From contig DELY01000036.1 in the NCBI GenBank assembly GCA_002354655.1, positions 114,302 to 177,173 of the forward strand: a DNA stretch of 62,872 nucleotides, written 5' to 3'. Shown piece by piece: positions 19,062-28,408 of the stretch. The notes under the pieces were generated by a model. That model was given only the letters and a program-made list of their open reading frames with translations, was not told the origin of the DNA and did no database searches. Position 1 is the first letter of the stretch, and every line of letters starts with the position of its first letter. The position numbers and the translations under genes are program-made. This DNA is from Pseudomonas sp. UBA2684 (GTDB lineage: Bacteria; Pseudomonadota; Gammaproteobacteria; Pseudomonadales; Pseudomonadaceae).

Positions 19062-19796
19062 CTATCGGTAGAACTGCACTGGGTATGGGGTATAGGGCGT
19101 ACCGCGACCCATGAAGCGCCGGTGCCGTTCGCGAGCCTCCTCGGCCGCGGCGGCCTGGCGCGCGAGTTCAAGAGCGACGGCACGGTTCTGGGTGATCTGC
19201 AGTTGTTGGGCCTGAATCGACTGCTTAGCCCGCAGGGCCAGCAATTGGTTGGTGGCCTGGGCTGCTTGCAGCGCGCCGCTGGCGGCCTGACTCTGCTGCA
19301 CTAGATCGGCCAGCGCGCGCTCGTCTTGGACAAGGTTCTGCGTCACCTGCGCCTGCACGCGCATGGCGGTGTGCAGGCCGTCGAGTCCCTGCTTCCAGCG
19401 CTCGCGCGCCTCCTGCGCCAGGCGCTGGCTGCTGACGCTGTTCGCGTATTCTGCTGGATAGAGGCGGGTGAACTCCTGATCCAGACGTTGCACGTCGTAG
19501 GCCAACCCTCGGGCTTCAGCCAGAAGCCGCTCGGTGTTGGCCAGGCTCATGCGCAGCCGGTTGACCACGTTGTAGTCCAGAGTCGCCAGGTGGCGGGCCT
19601 GGTTCAGCAGCATCTGGGTTTCGTTCTGCAACTGGCCGACTTGGTTGTTAACCATTTCCAGGGTGCGTACTGCGGTCAGGGTGTTCTGCGCCAGATTGCT
19701 CGGGTCTATTACGGTGATGGCGCTGGCCGGCTGCAATGCCAGCAGGCCAAGCACCAACAGCGTGGTGCACGTGGAACGGCGGATACAGGGTTTCAT
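19062..19796 (-). CDS. trbJ: Conjugal transfer protein TrbJ (VirB5-type)
   Basis: 244 residues from the ATG at 19796, which overlaps the trbE stop. It has a signal peptide (STCTTLLVLGLLALQPASA) and a long helical body of the VirB5/TrbJ type (NTLTAVRTLEMVNNQVGQLQNE...). It is a periplasmic minor pilus component. The extreme C-terminus RRFMGRGTPYTPYPVQFYR closely matches the end of the EexN-like lipoprotein at 28409-28651 in this same element. Confidence 0.95.
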   Translation of the reverse strand: MKPCIRRSTCTTLLVLGLLALQPASAITVIDPSNLAQNTLTAVRTLEMVNNQVGQLQNETQMLLNQARHLATLDYNVVNRLRMSLANTERLLAEARGLAYDVQRLDQEFTRLYPAEYANSVSSQRLAQEARERWKQGLDGLHTAMRVQAQVTQNLVQDERALADLVQQSQAASGALQAAQATNQLLALRAKQSIQAQQLQITQNRAVALELARQAAAAEEARERHRRFMGRGTPYTPYPVQFYR

Positions 19797-22222
19797 GGCA
19801 GGCACTCCTTGCGTGGCGATGGATACGAGGCGAGTAGGTCGGCGGCCCAGTCGAGACCGCGGTGGCGCAGCCAGGCAGGGGCGAAATCCGCAGCGCCGGA
19901 CTCCTGCTGAATCCGACCGATCTCACGCTGCTCGGCGGGACTGGCGGAGGCGGCAAAGGCCAGTGCCACCGGCCCCAGGTCGAGGTCGAACAGGCGGTTG
20001 CCCTGGCGAGACTGGTAGTAGTAGTCACGCTTTGGTGTGGCCTGGGCGATGATCTCAATCTGCCGGTCGTTGAGGCCGAAGCCCTCGTAGATGCCGCGTA
20101 TCTGCGGCTCGCCGGCCTGCGGGTTGGGTAGAAAGATACGGTTGGCGCAGCTCTCGATGATCGCCGCGGAAATGCTGGAGTCCTTGATGTCGGCCAGCGA
20201 CTGAGTGGCGAAGATCACCGAGACGTTCTTCTTGCGCAGGGTCTTGAGCCACTGGCGGATGCGTGCGGCGAACAGCGGGTCGTCGAGAAACAGCCATGCT
20301 TCGTCGAGGATCAGCAAGGTCGGCGCGCCGTCGAAGCGTTCCTCGAAGCGGGCGAACAGGTAGCTCAGCACTGCCGCTACCGCCGCTTTGCTGTGCATCA
20401 GTTCCTCCATCTCGAAGCATTGCACCTCGGCCGAACCGAGGCGATCCTGGTCGGCGTCCAGCAACTGACCGTGGGCGCCGCCCAGCACATAGGGCTGCAG
20501 CGCCTGGCGCAGGGAGTTGTCCTGCAGCAACACGGACAGACCGGTCAGGGTGCGTTGCGCCTCGGGCGCGCCGGCCAGGCTATCCAGCGCCGTCCACAAT
20601 GCGGCCTTCTGCTCGGGGCCGACGGCCACGCCTTCTTGCATCAGGCGTGCCTCCAGCCACTCGGCGGCCCAGGCGCGGTGGCCAGCCTGGTTGATGCGTG
20701 CCAGGGGCTGGAAGGCCAGGTCGCCATCTCCGCCCAGGTCGTAGTGTTCACCGTCCAGACCCAGCACCGTTGCACGCAACGAACGGCCCATGTCGAAGAG
20801 AAACAGGCGCGAGCCCGGGTAACGACGAAACTGCAGGGCTAGGGTCGCCAGCAGCACCGATTTGCCCATGCCGGTCGGGCCAGCTACCAGAGTGTGGCCA
20901 ACATCACCGACGTGAGTGACCAGGCGAAACGGCGTCGCACCATCGGTGCGGGTGATCACGAGCGGTGGACCGTCTAGGTGCTCGTTGCGCACTGGGCCGG
21001 CCCAGACTGCCGAGACCGGCATCAGGTGCGCCAGGTTGAGTGTGGAGATCAGCGGTTGGCGCACGTTGGCGTAAGCGTTGCCGGGGATCGACGACAACCA
21101 GGCCTCCACCGCGTTGAGACTCTCGGCGATGGTGATAAAGCCGCGCCCCTGGATCATCCGTTCGACCAGGCGCAGTTTCTCGTCGGCAACTTGGGCGTCA
21201 CGGTCGCTCACCGTAACGGTTACGGTCACGTATCCGAAGGTGACTTGGTCGGCGCCCAGCTCTTGCAGGGCCGCGTCGGCGTCGCTGGCCTTGTTCGTCG
21301 CGTCGCTGTCGAGCAGCGGGCTTTCCTGCTGGAAGATCGCTTCGCGCAGCAATGCCAGGACACCCTTGCGCTTGGCGAACCACTGTCGTCGCAGGCGCAC
21401 TAGCTCCTTCTCCGCCTCGTTCTTGTCCAGGCAGATGAAGCGGGTCGACCAGCGATAGGCAATACCCAGTCGGTTCAGGTCGTCCAGCACACCTGGCCAG
21501 GTCGAGGTCGGGAAGCCGCGTACCGAGAGCACCCGCAGGTGCTGCTCGCCCAGCCGCGGCGCCAGACCGGTGGTCAGCGGGCTATCGGCCAGTAGGACAT
21601 CGAGGTGGAAGGGATTCTCGGGGACGCCGACTCGCTGGCGGTGGGTCGATACCGTGGCGTGCAGGTAGGTCAGCGTCTGGCCGTCGTCGAGCCAACCGAG
21701 CTCCGGCATTAACCCGTCTAGTAGGTCAAAGAAACGATCGCTCTCGACTATGAAGGCGGTCAGACGCTCGCGCCAGTCGACACCGCGCTGCGTCCGGTGC
21801 TCATACAGCAGGCTGGCCGCGCGAGAGCGCGATTCCTCCGGCGGCAGATAGAGCAGCGTCAGGTGGTAGGCGCTCTCGAAGTGGCTGCTCTGCGCCTCGA
21901 AGGAGGCGCGGCGCTCCTCGTCCACCAGCCAGGACAGTGGCTCGGGGAAGTCGCTGCCGGGGTAGTCGGCAGCCGCCAGGCGCTCGGCCTCGATAAACAG
22001 TGCCCAGCCCGAGCCAAGGCGACGCAGGGCGTTGTTCAGGCGTGCCGAGGCGGCCACCAGCTCACCCTGAGTGGCGCTGTCCAGGTCCTGCCCACGAAAA
22101 CGCAGGGTGCGCTGGAACGAACCGTCCTTGTTCAGCACTACGTCCGAGGCGACCAGGCCGGCCCAGGGCAGCCAGTCGGCAAGCTGGGCAGATCGGCGTT
22201 GGTATTCGGTAAGGTTAAGCAT
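19793..22222 (-). CDS. trbE: Conjugal transfer ATPase TrbE (VirB4-type)
   Basis: 809 residues from the ATG at 22222. The N-terminal VirB4 domain is followed by a C-terminal RecA-like ATPase with Walker A GPTGMGKS (about residue 452) and Walker B LLILDEAWLFLD. It powers pilus assembly and substrate transfer at the inner membrane. A repeated Val-Thr stretch (YVTVTVTVSD) is a curiosity of this copy. Confidence 0.97.
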   Translation of the reverse strand: MLNLTEYQRRSAQLADWLPWAGLVASDVVLNKDGSFQRTLRFRGQDLDSATQGELVAASARLNNALRRLGSGWALFIEAERLAAADYPGSDFPEPLSWLVDEERRASFEAQSSHFESAYHLTLLYLPPEESRSRAASLLYEHRTQRGVDWRERLTAFIVESDRFFDLLDGLMPELGWLDDGQTLTYLHATVSTHRQRVGVPENPFHLDVLLADSPLTTGLAPRLGEQHLRVLSVRGFPTSTWPGVLDDLNRLGIAYRWSTRFICLDKNEAEKELVRLRRQWFAKRKGVLALLREAIFQQESPLLDSDATNKASDADAALQELGADQVTFGYVTVTVTVSDRDAQVADEKLRLVERMIQGRGFITIAESLNAVEAWLSSIPGNAYANVRQPLISTLNLAHLMPVSAVWAGPVRNEHLDGPPLVITRTDGATPFRLVTHVGDVGHTLVAGPTGMGKSVLLATLALQFRRYPGSRLFLFDMGRSLRATVLGLDGEHYDLGGDGDLAFQPLARINQAGHRAWAAEWLEARLMQEGVAVGPEQKAALWTALDSLAGAPEAQRTLTGLSVLLQDNSLRQALQPYVLGGAHGQLLDADQDRLGSAEVQCFEMEELMHSKAAVAAVLSYLFARFEERFDGAPTLLILDEAWLFLDDPLFAARIRQWLKTLRKKNVSVIFATQSLADIKDSSISAAIIESCANRIFLPNPQAGEPQIRGIYEGFGLNDRQIEIIAQATPKRDYYYQSRQGNRLFDLDLGPVALAFAASASPAEQREIGRIQQESGAADFAPAWLRHRGLDWAADLLASYPSPRKECLP

Positions 22223-22233
22223 GGCGGCGCTCC

Positions 22234-22506
22234 TCACACGTCCAGCAGCGGGTGCTGCTTAATATGCCGGGCGAACACCTGCAGGAACTGTGGATCCAGG
22301 CGGGCGCCCCAGACCGCCAGTGAATGGCCGACCAGCCATAGCACCAAACCCGGAATCCATAGTTGCAGGCCCAGGCCCACCACGGCTGCCAAGGTGCCGT
22401 TGAGGATCGCCACATTGCGCGGCGCGCCGCCGAGCAGGATCGGTTCGGCCAGCGAACGATGCAGCGGCACCTCGAAACCGGGGATGAGATCGTGCGCGCC
22501 GCTCAT
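22234..22506 (-). CDS. trbD: Conjugal transfer protein TrbD (VirB3-type)
   Basis: 90 residues with two adjacent hydrophobic helices (LNGTLAAVVGLGLQLWI and GLVLWLVGHSLAVW) after PLHRSLAEPILLGGAPR, the usual VirB3/TrbD opening. Its ATG overlaps the trbC stop, and it sits directly upstream of trbE with which VirB3 proteins associate. Confidence 0.94.
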   Translation of the reverse strand: MSGAHDLIPGFEVPLHRSLAEPILLGGAPRNVAILNGTLAAVVGLGLQLWIPGLVLWLVGHSLAVWGARLDPQFLQVFARHIKQHPLLDV

Positions 22507-22844
22507 GCGATCACCGCCCCGCCAGCAAAGCTGAAGAAGCTGAGGAAGAACGAGGAGGCGGCGAAGGCGATGGATAGGCCGAAGACGATCTGGATCAGCT
22601 TACGGAAGCCGCCGCTGGTGTCACCGAAGGCCAACGTCAGGCCGGTGGTAATAATGATGATCACCGCCATGATGCGCGCCACCGGGCCCTGTACTGAGTC
22701 GAGGATCGATTGCAGCGGGCCTTCCCAGGGCATGCCGGAGCCTGCGGCGAGTACCGGCAGGGACGCGCCCAGACAGAGGGCGCCCAGCATCAATGCGTCG
22801 GCGACGCGTCGACAAGACACAACGGAATCTGGGAGGAGAGTCAT
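22503..22844 (-). CDS. trbC: Conjugal transfer pilin TrbC (VirB2-type)
   Basis: 113 residues from the ATG at 22844; the longer open frame to 23267 overlaps trbB and is not used. A long signal peptide ends near LPVLAAGSGMPWEGPLQ, and the mature prepilin has two membrane helices (IMAVIIIITTGLTLAFGD and FGLSIAFAASSFFLSFFSF). TrbC pilins are processed and cyclised, in IncP by TraF, which is encoded at 38861-39388. Confidence 0.94.
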   Translation of the reverse strand: MTLLPDSVVSCRRVADALMLGALCLGASLPVLAAGSGMPWEGPLQSILDSVQGPVARIMAVIIIITTGLTLAFGDTSGGFRKLIQIVFGLSIAFAASSFFLSFFSFAGGAVIA

Positions 22845-23848
22845 GGCTGATTTCCTGAGGCAGAGGACGGGAAAAGGAGCGTGTCGATGGGGGCGAGTTG
22901 ATAGCCACGTTCGTCGTGGCCGATGACGCGAGCGATCTGCTGGACATGGCGGGCGTGGCCGCGGCCTGCGAGGAACACCACCAAGTTCACCGCCTCGGCG
23001 ATCAGCGCTCTTGGCGCGGCCAGGGCGACCTCCAGGATCAGTTGCTCTAGGCGCCGCAGCGCGCCCTGGGCGGAGCCGGCATGAATGGTGGCGATACCGC
23101 CCGGGTGGCCGGTGCCCCAGGCCTTGACCAGATCCAGTGCCTCGCCACCCCGTACCTCGCCGACCACTACCCTGTCGGGGCGCAGGCGCAGTGTGGTGCG
23201 CACTAGATCGGCCATGGACACCACGCCGGGCTTGGTGCGCAGGGCGACGTGATCGAGGGCAGGGCACTGCAGCTCAATCGTGTCTTCCAGCACCAGCACG
23301 CGGTCGCCGGTGCCGGCCACCTCGGCCAGCAGCGCATTGGCCAGAGTGGTCTTGCCGGTGCTGGTGCCGCCGGCGACGAGAATGTTCTGTTGGTCGCGCA
23401 CTGCTTCCCGCAGGTATTCGGCCTGTGGGGCGGTAAGGATACCGTCGGCCACGTACTGCAGCAGTGGTATGACTCCTAAGGCCCGCTTGCGAAGGGCAAA
23501 GGTCGGCCCGGCTGCCACCGGTGGTAGTACGCCCTCGAAACGCTCGCCAGACTCTGGCAGCTCGGCGCTGAGCAGGGGCTTGCCCCGGTGGACTTCTGCG
23601 CCGATATGCGCGGCGACCAGGCGGATAATGCGCTCGCCGTCAGCGGCGGACAGCGTGCCCAAACGGGAGCGGCCGGAGGTAAGGCGGTCGAGCCAAAGCA
23701 CACCGTCAGGATTGAGCATGATCTCGAGCACATCCGGATCATCCAGGGCGGCGGCGATCAGCGAACCCATCGCCGTGCGCAGCATGCGCGTGCGGCGATC
23801 CAGTGATACTGCAGCCGCGCTCAGCACCGAGGAGGCGGCAGTAGTCAT
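22841..23848 (-). CDS. trbB: Conjugal transfer ATPase TrbB (VirB11-type)
   Basis: 335 residues. N-terminal DNA/membrane-associated domain, then the secretion ATPase core: Walker A GGTSTGKTTLANALL, Asp box VLEDTIELQCP, Walker B-like RPDRVVVGEVRGGEALDL and the HPGGIATIHA His box. Hexameric ATPase at the base of the T4SS. Overlaps both neighbours by four bases. Confidence 0.97.
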   Translation of the reverse strand: MTTAASSVLSAAAVSLDRRTRMLRTAMGSLIAAALDDPDVLEIMLNPDGVLWLDRLTSGRSRLGTLSAADGERIIRLVAAHIGAEVHRGKPLLSAELPESGERFEGVLPPVAAGPTFALRKRALGVIPLLQYVADGILTAPQAEYLREAVRDQQNILVAGGTSTGKTTLANALLAEVAGTGDRVLVLEDTIELQCPALDHVALRTKPGVVSMADLVRTTLRLRPDRVVVGEVRGGEALDLVKAWGTGHPGGIATIHAGSAQGALRRLEQLILEVALAAPRALIAEAVNLVVFLAGRGHARHVQQIARVIGHDERGYQLAPIDTLLFPSSASGNQP

Positions 23849-24267
23849 GGGTGCTCTCCCGTGGTCTGAACCTCCTCGTGCACGTCCCTGACCAGGCTGC
23901 GCCCGCGCTGCAGGTGGCGACCGAGCTGCTCGACGAACTGGGTGAAGCGCAGCTTGCCCTGCGCCCGTGCTGCTTCCTGATGAGCCTCGGGCACCGGCGT
24001 GCTAACCGTAAGGTAGTAGCGCACGTAGAGCGCCATGGTCTCGATCAGGATGTTCTGGTCGCGCTCCAGGCGCTCGAACTGGCGTGACAGTCGATCCAGG
24101 CGCTTGGCGATGACCATCTCGCGCTGGTCACCGGATTCAGGTGATAGCCAGGAGGCAAGTGCTGCGGCGATGATCGACGACTTCGACACGCCTTTCTTGA
24201 GCGCCAGTTCGTTCAGGCGCTTGGCGTGCTCGGGTTGGATAAATAGGTTCAGGCGTGCTCGGCTCAT
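23845..24267 (-). CDS. CopG/ribbon-helix-helix protein between traG and trbB
   Basis: 140 residues. The N-terminus RLNLFIQPEHAKRLNELALKKGVSKSSIIAAALASWL is a ribbon-helix-helix DNA-binding motif; the rest is helical. Such a gene occupies this slot in Tn4371-like elements. It may repress the transfer operon or act at the origin of transfer. It overlaps traG and trbB by four bases each, so it is part of the operon. Confidence 0.85.
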   Translation of the reverse strand: MSRARLNLFIQPEHAKRLNELALKKGVSKSSIIAAALASWLSPESGDQREMVIAKRLDRLSRQFERLERDQNILIETMALYVRYYLTVSTPVPEAHQEAARAQGKLRFTQFVEQLGRHLQRGRSLVRDVHEEVQTTGEHP

Positions 24268-26255
24268 AGGGCTATTCCGTCGTCAGGGTCGAGGGCAGCC
24301 AGCCGTGCCGCGCGCTGCAGGCGTGAATCCGGCTGGGGAGGGAGGGTGGCAGGTATGTCGTCCTCGTCGAGCAGCAACAGGTCGCTGGTCAGGTCGTCGT
24401 GATCCGGCAACTGGGTGATCGCCGCCAACTCGGGCTGATGGCGAAGGCCACCATCCTCGACGGTTTCGTCGTCGGCCAAGCCGGCTGGCGAAGCGTCAAC
24501 GGCCGTCGGCACGACCAGGCTGCTCCAGTCGTCCGCACGTGCCGCGGGCGCATCGGCGTATCCGCCATGCCGCAGGCGCGGGGCCGGCAGCACACGACTC
24601 TGGAAATTGGCATCGGTGAAGTAACGCAGCTTCTTCGCGCGGATCGGCGCCAGGCCGGATAGCATCACCACGGACTCGTCGCTGGGCAGTTGCATCACCT
24701 CACCTGGCGTCAGCAGCGGGCGCGCGGTTTCCTGGCGCGACACCATCAGGTGGCCCAGCCAGGGCGCCAGGCGATGGCCGGCGTAGTTGCGCTGCGCGCG
24801 CAGTTCGGTGGCTGTGCCCAGAGTCTCGGAGATGCGCTTGGCGGTGCGCTCGTCGTTGGTGGCGAAGGTCACTCGCACATGGCAGTTGTCGAGGATCGAG
24901 TGGTTCTGGCCGTAGGCCTTGTCGATCTGGTTCAGCGACTGTGAGATCAGGAAGGCGCGCAGACCATAGCCGGCCATGAAGGCCAGTGCCGTTTCGAAGA
25001 AGTCCAGCCGCCCCAGCGCTGGAAACTCATCGAGCATTAGCAGCAGCTTGTGCCGGCGTTTGATACCGTCGGAGCCATCGAGCGATTCGGTCAGGCGCCG
25101 GCCGATCTGGTTGAGGATCAGGCGGATCAGCGGCTTGGTACGGCTGATATCCGAGGGCGGCACCACCAAGTACAGCGACACCGGGTGCTCGGCCGAGATG
25201 AGGTCGGCGATGCGCCAATCGCAACGTGACGTGACCTCGGCCACCGTCGGGTCGCGATAAAGACCGAGGAACGACATGGCCGTGGACAGCACGCCCGAGC
25301 GTTCGTTATCGCTCTTGTTCAGTACCTCCCGCGCGGCCGAGGCCACCACCGGATGTGGAGCGTCGCCCAGGTGCGGCGTGTTCATCATCCGGTGCAGCGT
25401 AAGCTCGAAGGTACAGGCTGGGTCCGACAGGAAGTTGGCGACGCCGCGCAGGGTCTTGTCACGCTCGGCGTACAGCACGTGCAGGATGGCGCCGACCAGC
25501 AACGCATGACTGGTCTTTTCCCAGTGGTTGCGCCGCTCCAGTGCGCCCTCCGGGTCGACCAAGATGTCGGCGATGTTCTGTACGTCGCGTACCTCGTGGG
25601 CACCGCGACGTACTTCCAGCAGCGGGTTGTAGGCCGCCGAAGCCAGATCAGTGGGGTTGAATAGCAGGCAGTGGGAAAATCGCGAGCGCCAACCTGCGGT
25701 CAGACTCCAGTTCTCGCCTTTGATGTCGTGGATGACCGTCGAGGCCGGCCAGGAGAGCAGGGTGGGCACCACCAGGCCGACGCCTTTTCCCGAGCGCGTC
25801 GGTGCGAAGGTCAGCACGTGCTCGGGGCCTTCGTGGCGCAGGTATTGCTCCTCGAACAGGCCGAGGAATACGCCAGTCGGTTGGGTCAGTCCGGCCTCGC
25901 GTACCTCATCAGCATCGGCCCAGCGCGCCGACCCGTAGGTGGTGACCTGGCGGGCCTGACGAGCACGCCAGATGGCCATGCCAATGGCTACCACCAGCGC
26001 CAGCAGGCTGCTGCCGGCTGCGATGCTGCCGCCGACGTTGAAGACCTCCGGCGCATAGGCATCGAAGACGAACCACCACTCGAATAGGCGCCAGGGGTGA
26101 TAGACCGGTGTACCCAGCAGTTCGAACCAGGGCGATCCCAGGTGAACCTGATAGCCGAGCGCTGCAGCCGTCCACTGCGTGGCACCCCACACTCCGGAAA
26201 GGGTAATGGCCAACACCACCAGTACCTGGCCGTAAAGCACCGTTGTCGCTTGCAT
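24264..26255 (-). CDS. traG: Type IV coupling protein TraG (VirD4-type)
   Basis: 663 residues from the ATG at 26255, preceded by a GGGGAT site. Two N-terminal membrane helices, Walker A APTRSGKGVGLVVPTLL, Walker B LLLMLDEFPALGRLDFF and a variable acidic C-terminus. It docks the relaxosome onto the T4SS. It is the first gene of the transfer operon traG-copG-trbBCDEJKLFGI-DUF2274; the cargo slot lies directly upstream. Confidence 0.97.
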   Translation of the reverse strand: MQATTVLYGQVLVVLAITLSGVWGATQWTAAALGYQVHLGSPWFELLGTPVYHPWRLFEWWFVFDAYAPEVFNVGGSIAAGSSLLALVVAIGMAIWRARQARQVTTYGSARWADADEVREAGLTQPTGVFLGLFEEQYLRHEGPEHVLTFAPTRSGKGVGLVVPTLLSWPASTVIHDIKGENWSLTAGWRSRFSHCLLFNPTDLASAAYNPLLEVRRGAHEVRDVQNIADILVDPEGALERRNHWEKTSHALLVGAILHVLYAERDKTLRGVANFLSDPACTFELTLHRMMNTPHLGDAPHPVVASAAREVLNKSDNERSGVLSTAMSFLGLYRDPTVAEVTSRCDWRIADLISAEHPVSLYLVVPPSDISRTKPLIRLILNQIGRRLTESLDGSDGIKRRHKLLLMLDEFPALGRLDFFETALAFMAGYGLRAFLISQSLNQIDKAYGQNHSILDNCHVRVTFATNDERTAKRISETLGTATELRAQRNYAGHRLAPWLGHLMVSRQETARPLLTPGEVMQLPSDESVVMLSGLAPIRAKKLRYFTDANFQSRVLPAPRLRHGGYADAPAARADDWSSLVVPTAVDASPAGLADDETVEDGGLRHQPELAAITQLPDHDDLTSDLLLLDEDDIPATLPPQPDSRLQRAARLAALDPDDGIAL

Positions 26256-26433
26256 CCCCGAACCCAACCTCCCAGGTAAAACGCACGGCACGCAGATGTG
26301 CCGCAGGCGAGAGGTTCGGTATTGGCAGGGAAGGGGTCAAAGACCGTTTCGGGGAGGATTAAGAAGGATGGGACAACACAGCAGACTGTGGCGGTTGGCG
26401 GATAAGCTCAGCAGGGTATGGTGTACATGACCG

Positions 26434-26934
26434 GTAGGTGTCGACCCGTATGTGCCCAAGCCGATGACCTCCAGCGCCAAAGCTGATGGGCGATTCAACA
26501 ATGATGCCTTCTTCTTTGACTCGGCCAAAAACGAGTACACCTGTCCGGCCGGAGAGGCGTTGATTTGGCGATTTTCCAGCGTAGAAAAGGGTTTGGTACT
26601 GCACCGTTACTGGAGTTCTAAATGCCAGAGTTGCGGGCTGAAGACGCAGTGCACGCCGAGTAAGCAGCGGCGAATCCGCCGTTGGGAACACGAAGCAGTG
26701 CTGGAAGAAATGCAGCGCCGGCTGAACCAAGCACCAGAGATGATGCGGGTTCGTAAACGGACTGTTGAACATCCCTTCGGGATGCTCAAACAATGGATGG
26801 GTTCGACGCATTTCTTGACTCGTAGGCTCGTCGGAGTCAGCGCGGAGATGAGCCTGAATGTGCTCGCCTACAACATGAAGCGGGTTATGAAAATCATCGG
26901 CACCGAAGGCTTGTTGAAGGCGATGGCAGCGTAA
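26434..26934 (+). pseudogene. IS1182-family transposase, C-terminal remnant
   Basis: About 166 codons remain. The frame reads GVDPYVPKPMTSSAKADGRF, then a CPAG...YWSSKCQSCGLKTQCTPS cysteine block, RRWEHEAVLEEM and HPFGMLKQWMG, which is the DDE C-terminal half of IS1182-type transposases. The catalytic N-terminal half is missing; upstream in-frame there is a stop near 26428. It marks an old insertion at the edge of the traG-relaxase cargo slot. Confidence 0.85.
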
Positions 26935-27187
26935 AAAGCCCGCCTTTCGCTGCTCCAGGAGGCGCTAAAGCGCTTTATAAACGCTCTGGCACGTTATCGG
27001 TGCTGATCGTGGCAAATGCTTGGGCAATCGCCTCGTCCAGGAGCGCAGGGCTGCGGCACCCTGGCTACGAAAGTGTTTTTACACACTCTGGGCCGGTTCC
27101 TGCCTGTTTTCACCGGCTGCTATGAGCGGATCTCAGCGGGCTGTGATTGCTTGCAGAGGAGAGTCAGGCTGTTCAGTCCACTTTCAG
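26935..27187. other. Probable downstream end of the IS1182 remnant
   Basis: No gene seen. The stretch around 27070-27100 (GTGTTTTTACACACTCTGGG) looks like the terminal sequence of an IS1182-type element. No target duplication could be identified because the other end is lost. Confidence 0.4.
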
Positions 27188-27883
27188 CTACGTGGCTAGA
27201 AGGGTTGTGATCTGATTGACACTAATAATTTGCCCGCTCCAGATCATTTCAAAATGTGCGCTCTGGATGATCGAGGTAACAGGTCGCGGCGTCATCAGCG
27301 CCCAACAGATATTGCCGGGAGATCGAACCGAGTGGTAGCGCAGGCCCATGCATCCTTCTCGTTTCACTTCGCTTCCCAATCGATTCGAGTGTGCGTAGTC
27401 GTCCGGCGCATAGATGGGGTCTGAAAGCGGCAGTGCGGTGGCGTCCCTCATCCCGCTGTCGCTGAAGCTGGCGGTCAGCCCTCTGAAGACGAAACGCTCG
27501 TAGTTCAGATCTGGCACGTTCGACCAATAGCGCTCCTGGTGATGACGCACCTCGGCAATCGCCGTGTCCATTCTGTCGGCCAGGTAGAGGACGCCAAAGC
27601 TGCCATTGCTGAAACGCGAGCCGGCTGGGTTCACATGAGTAAAGGGAGCCGTTGCGTACGAGCATCCCGGAATGCCGAACGGGATCTGGTCGCGCGAGAT
27701 CAGCTCCAGCCGGCCGAGTTCGTTCTGCAATCTAGGATTGGTCATTGCCTGAAGCTGATAAAGGGCTTCGAAGTCTGCTGCGTCAGCGACGTCATCGAAC
27801 AAGGCTATGGGTGGAAACTTGGAGTTGACCAGGCGATAGGCCAGCAGGCTCTCGCCTTCCAAAAGAGGAAGGCTGCTTAGCAT
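27188..27883 (-). CDS. RES-domain toxin (NAD+-degrading), partner of Xre antitoxin
   Basis: 231 residues from the ATG at 27883 (a GTG two codons earlier is possible). The RES core is clear: YRLVNSKFPP, then GSRFSNGSFGVLYLADRMDTAIAEVRHH, and later FVFRGLTASFSDSG. The R, Y and E residues of the active pocket in RES toxins appear present. RES toxins deplete NAD+. The start overlaps the antitoxin stop as TAATG, giving translational coupling with the antitoxin first. Confidence 0.9.
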   Translation of the reverse strand: MLSSLPLLEGESLLAYRLVNSKFPPIALFDDVADAADFEALYQLQAMTNPRLQNELGRLELISRDQIPFGIPGCSYATAPFTHVNPAGSRFSNGSFGVLYLADRMDTAIAEVRHHQERYWSNVPDLNYERFVFRGLTASFSDSGMRDATALPLSDPIYAPDDYAHSNRLGSEVKREGCMGLRYHSVRSPGNICWALMTPRPVTSIIQSAHFEMIWSGQIISVNQITTLLAT

Positions 27884-28287
27884 TACCACTGAGCACCCCG
27901 AAGCACGTCGATCCGCCGGAATGTCTCATACAGCGAGATCATGTCGCCCTGCGCCATGATGTCGAGCGGCGCGCGCCCGTTAAAGAACTCGTTGTGATTC
28001 TCCATTGAGGGGAAGCCATAGACGTTTTCGGGGTTGTCGAACACTAGGCGCAGTGCAGCGTGGATATTCAGTACGAGGCTGATACGCTGCATCTGGTCAA
28101 AATCCAGACCTACTGCCCACTCCGAGTCACGTTGCTTGGCCCGGGTATAGGTGCTGCGCGAAATACGCAAGATTTGGCAGGCCTGTTCGGAGGAAGCCTT
28201 CCATTTCTCTAGGATGTTCAACGCCGCACGTAGGCCGGCTGCACATTGGCTTTTCGAAAAGTCCTGAGTTTGGATTGCTGCTGCCAT
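27883..28287 (-). CDS. Xre/MbcA/ParS-type antitoxin
   Basis: 134 residues from the ATG at 28287; the longer frame upstream is not used because it crosses the operator repeats. An N-terminal helix-turn-helix (ILEKWKASSEQACQILRISRSTY) is followed by the C-terminal MbcA/ParS toxin-binding domain with LVFDNPENVYGFPSMENHNEFFNGRAPLDIM. It should neutralise the downstream RES toxin and repress the pair through the repeats at 28300-28364. Confidence 0.9.
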   Translation of the reverse strand: MAAAIQTQDFSKSQCAAGLRAALNILEKWKASSEQACQILRISRSTYTRAKQRDSEWAVGLDFDQMQRISLVLNIHAALRLVFDNPENVYGFPSMENHNEFFNGRAPLDIMAQGDMISLYETFRRIDVLRGAQW

Positions 28288-28299
28288 GATAGGCACCTT

Positions 28300-28364
28300 A
28301 ATTTTGTCTACAGGCTCAAAATTATCATTTGTGCGCCTGTGGATCAAATTGTTTAGTGGCTCAA
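28300..28364 (-). promoter_or_regulatory. Direct-repeat operator upstream of the Xre/RES pair
   Basis: On the minus strand TTGAGCCTGTAGACAAAATT (28319-28300) and TTGAGCCACTAAACAATTTG (28364-28345) match at 14 of 20 positions, 45 bases apart. The nearer copy starts 13 bases from the antitoxin ATG. Likely autoregulatory sites for the Xre antitoxin. Confidence 0.55.
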
Positions 28365-28408
28365 CCAAAGGTGCAGAAAGTCCCATTTCAAAGGGCAGCG
28401 ACACGGTA

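Noticed and set aside
22845-23267. N-terminal extension of trbC
   Set aside because: It overlaps trbB entirely and the signal peptide begins at the 22844 ATG.
26359-26811. Minus-strand frame over the IS1182 remnant
   Set aside because: Antisense to a recognisable transposase fragment.
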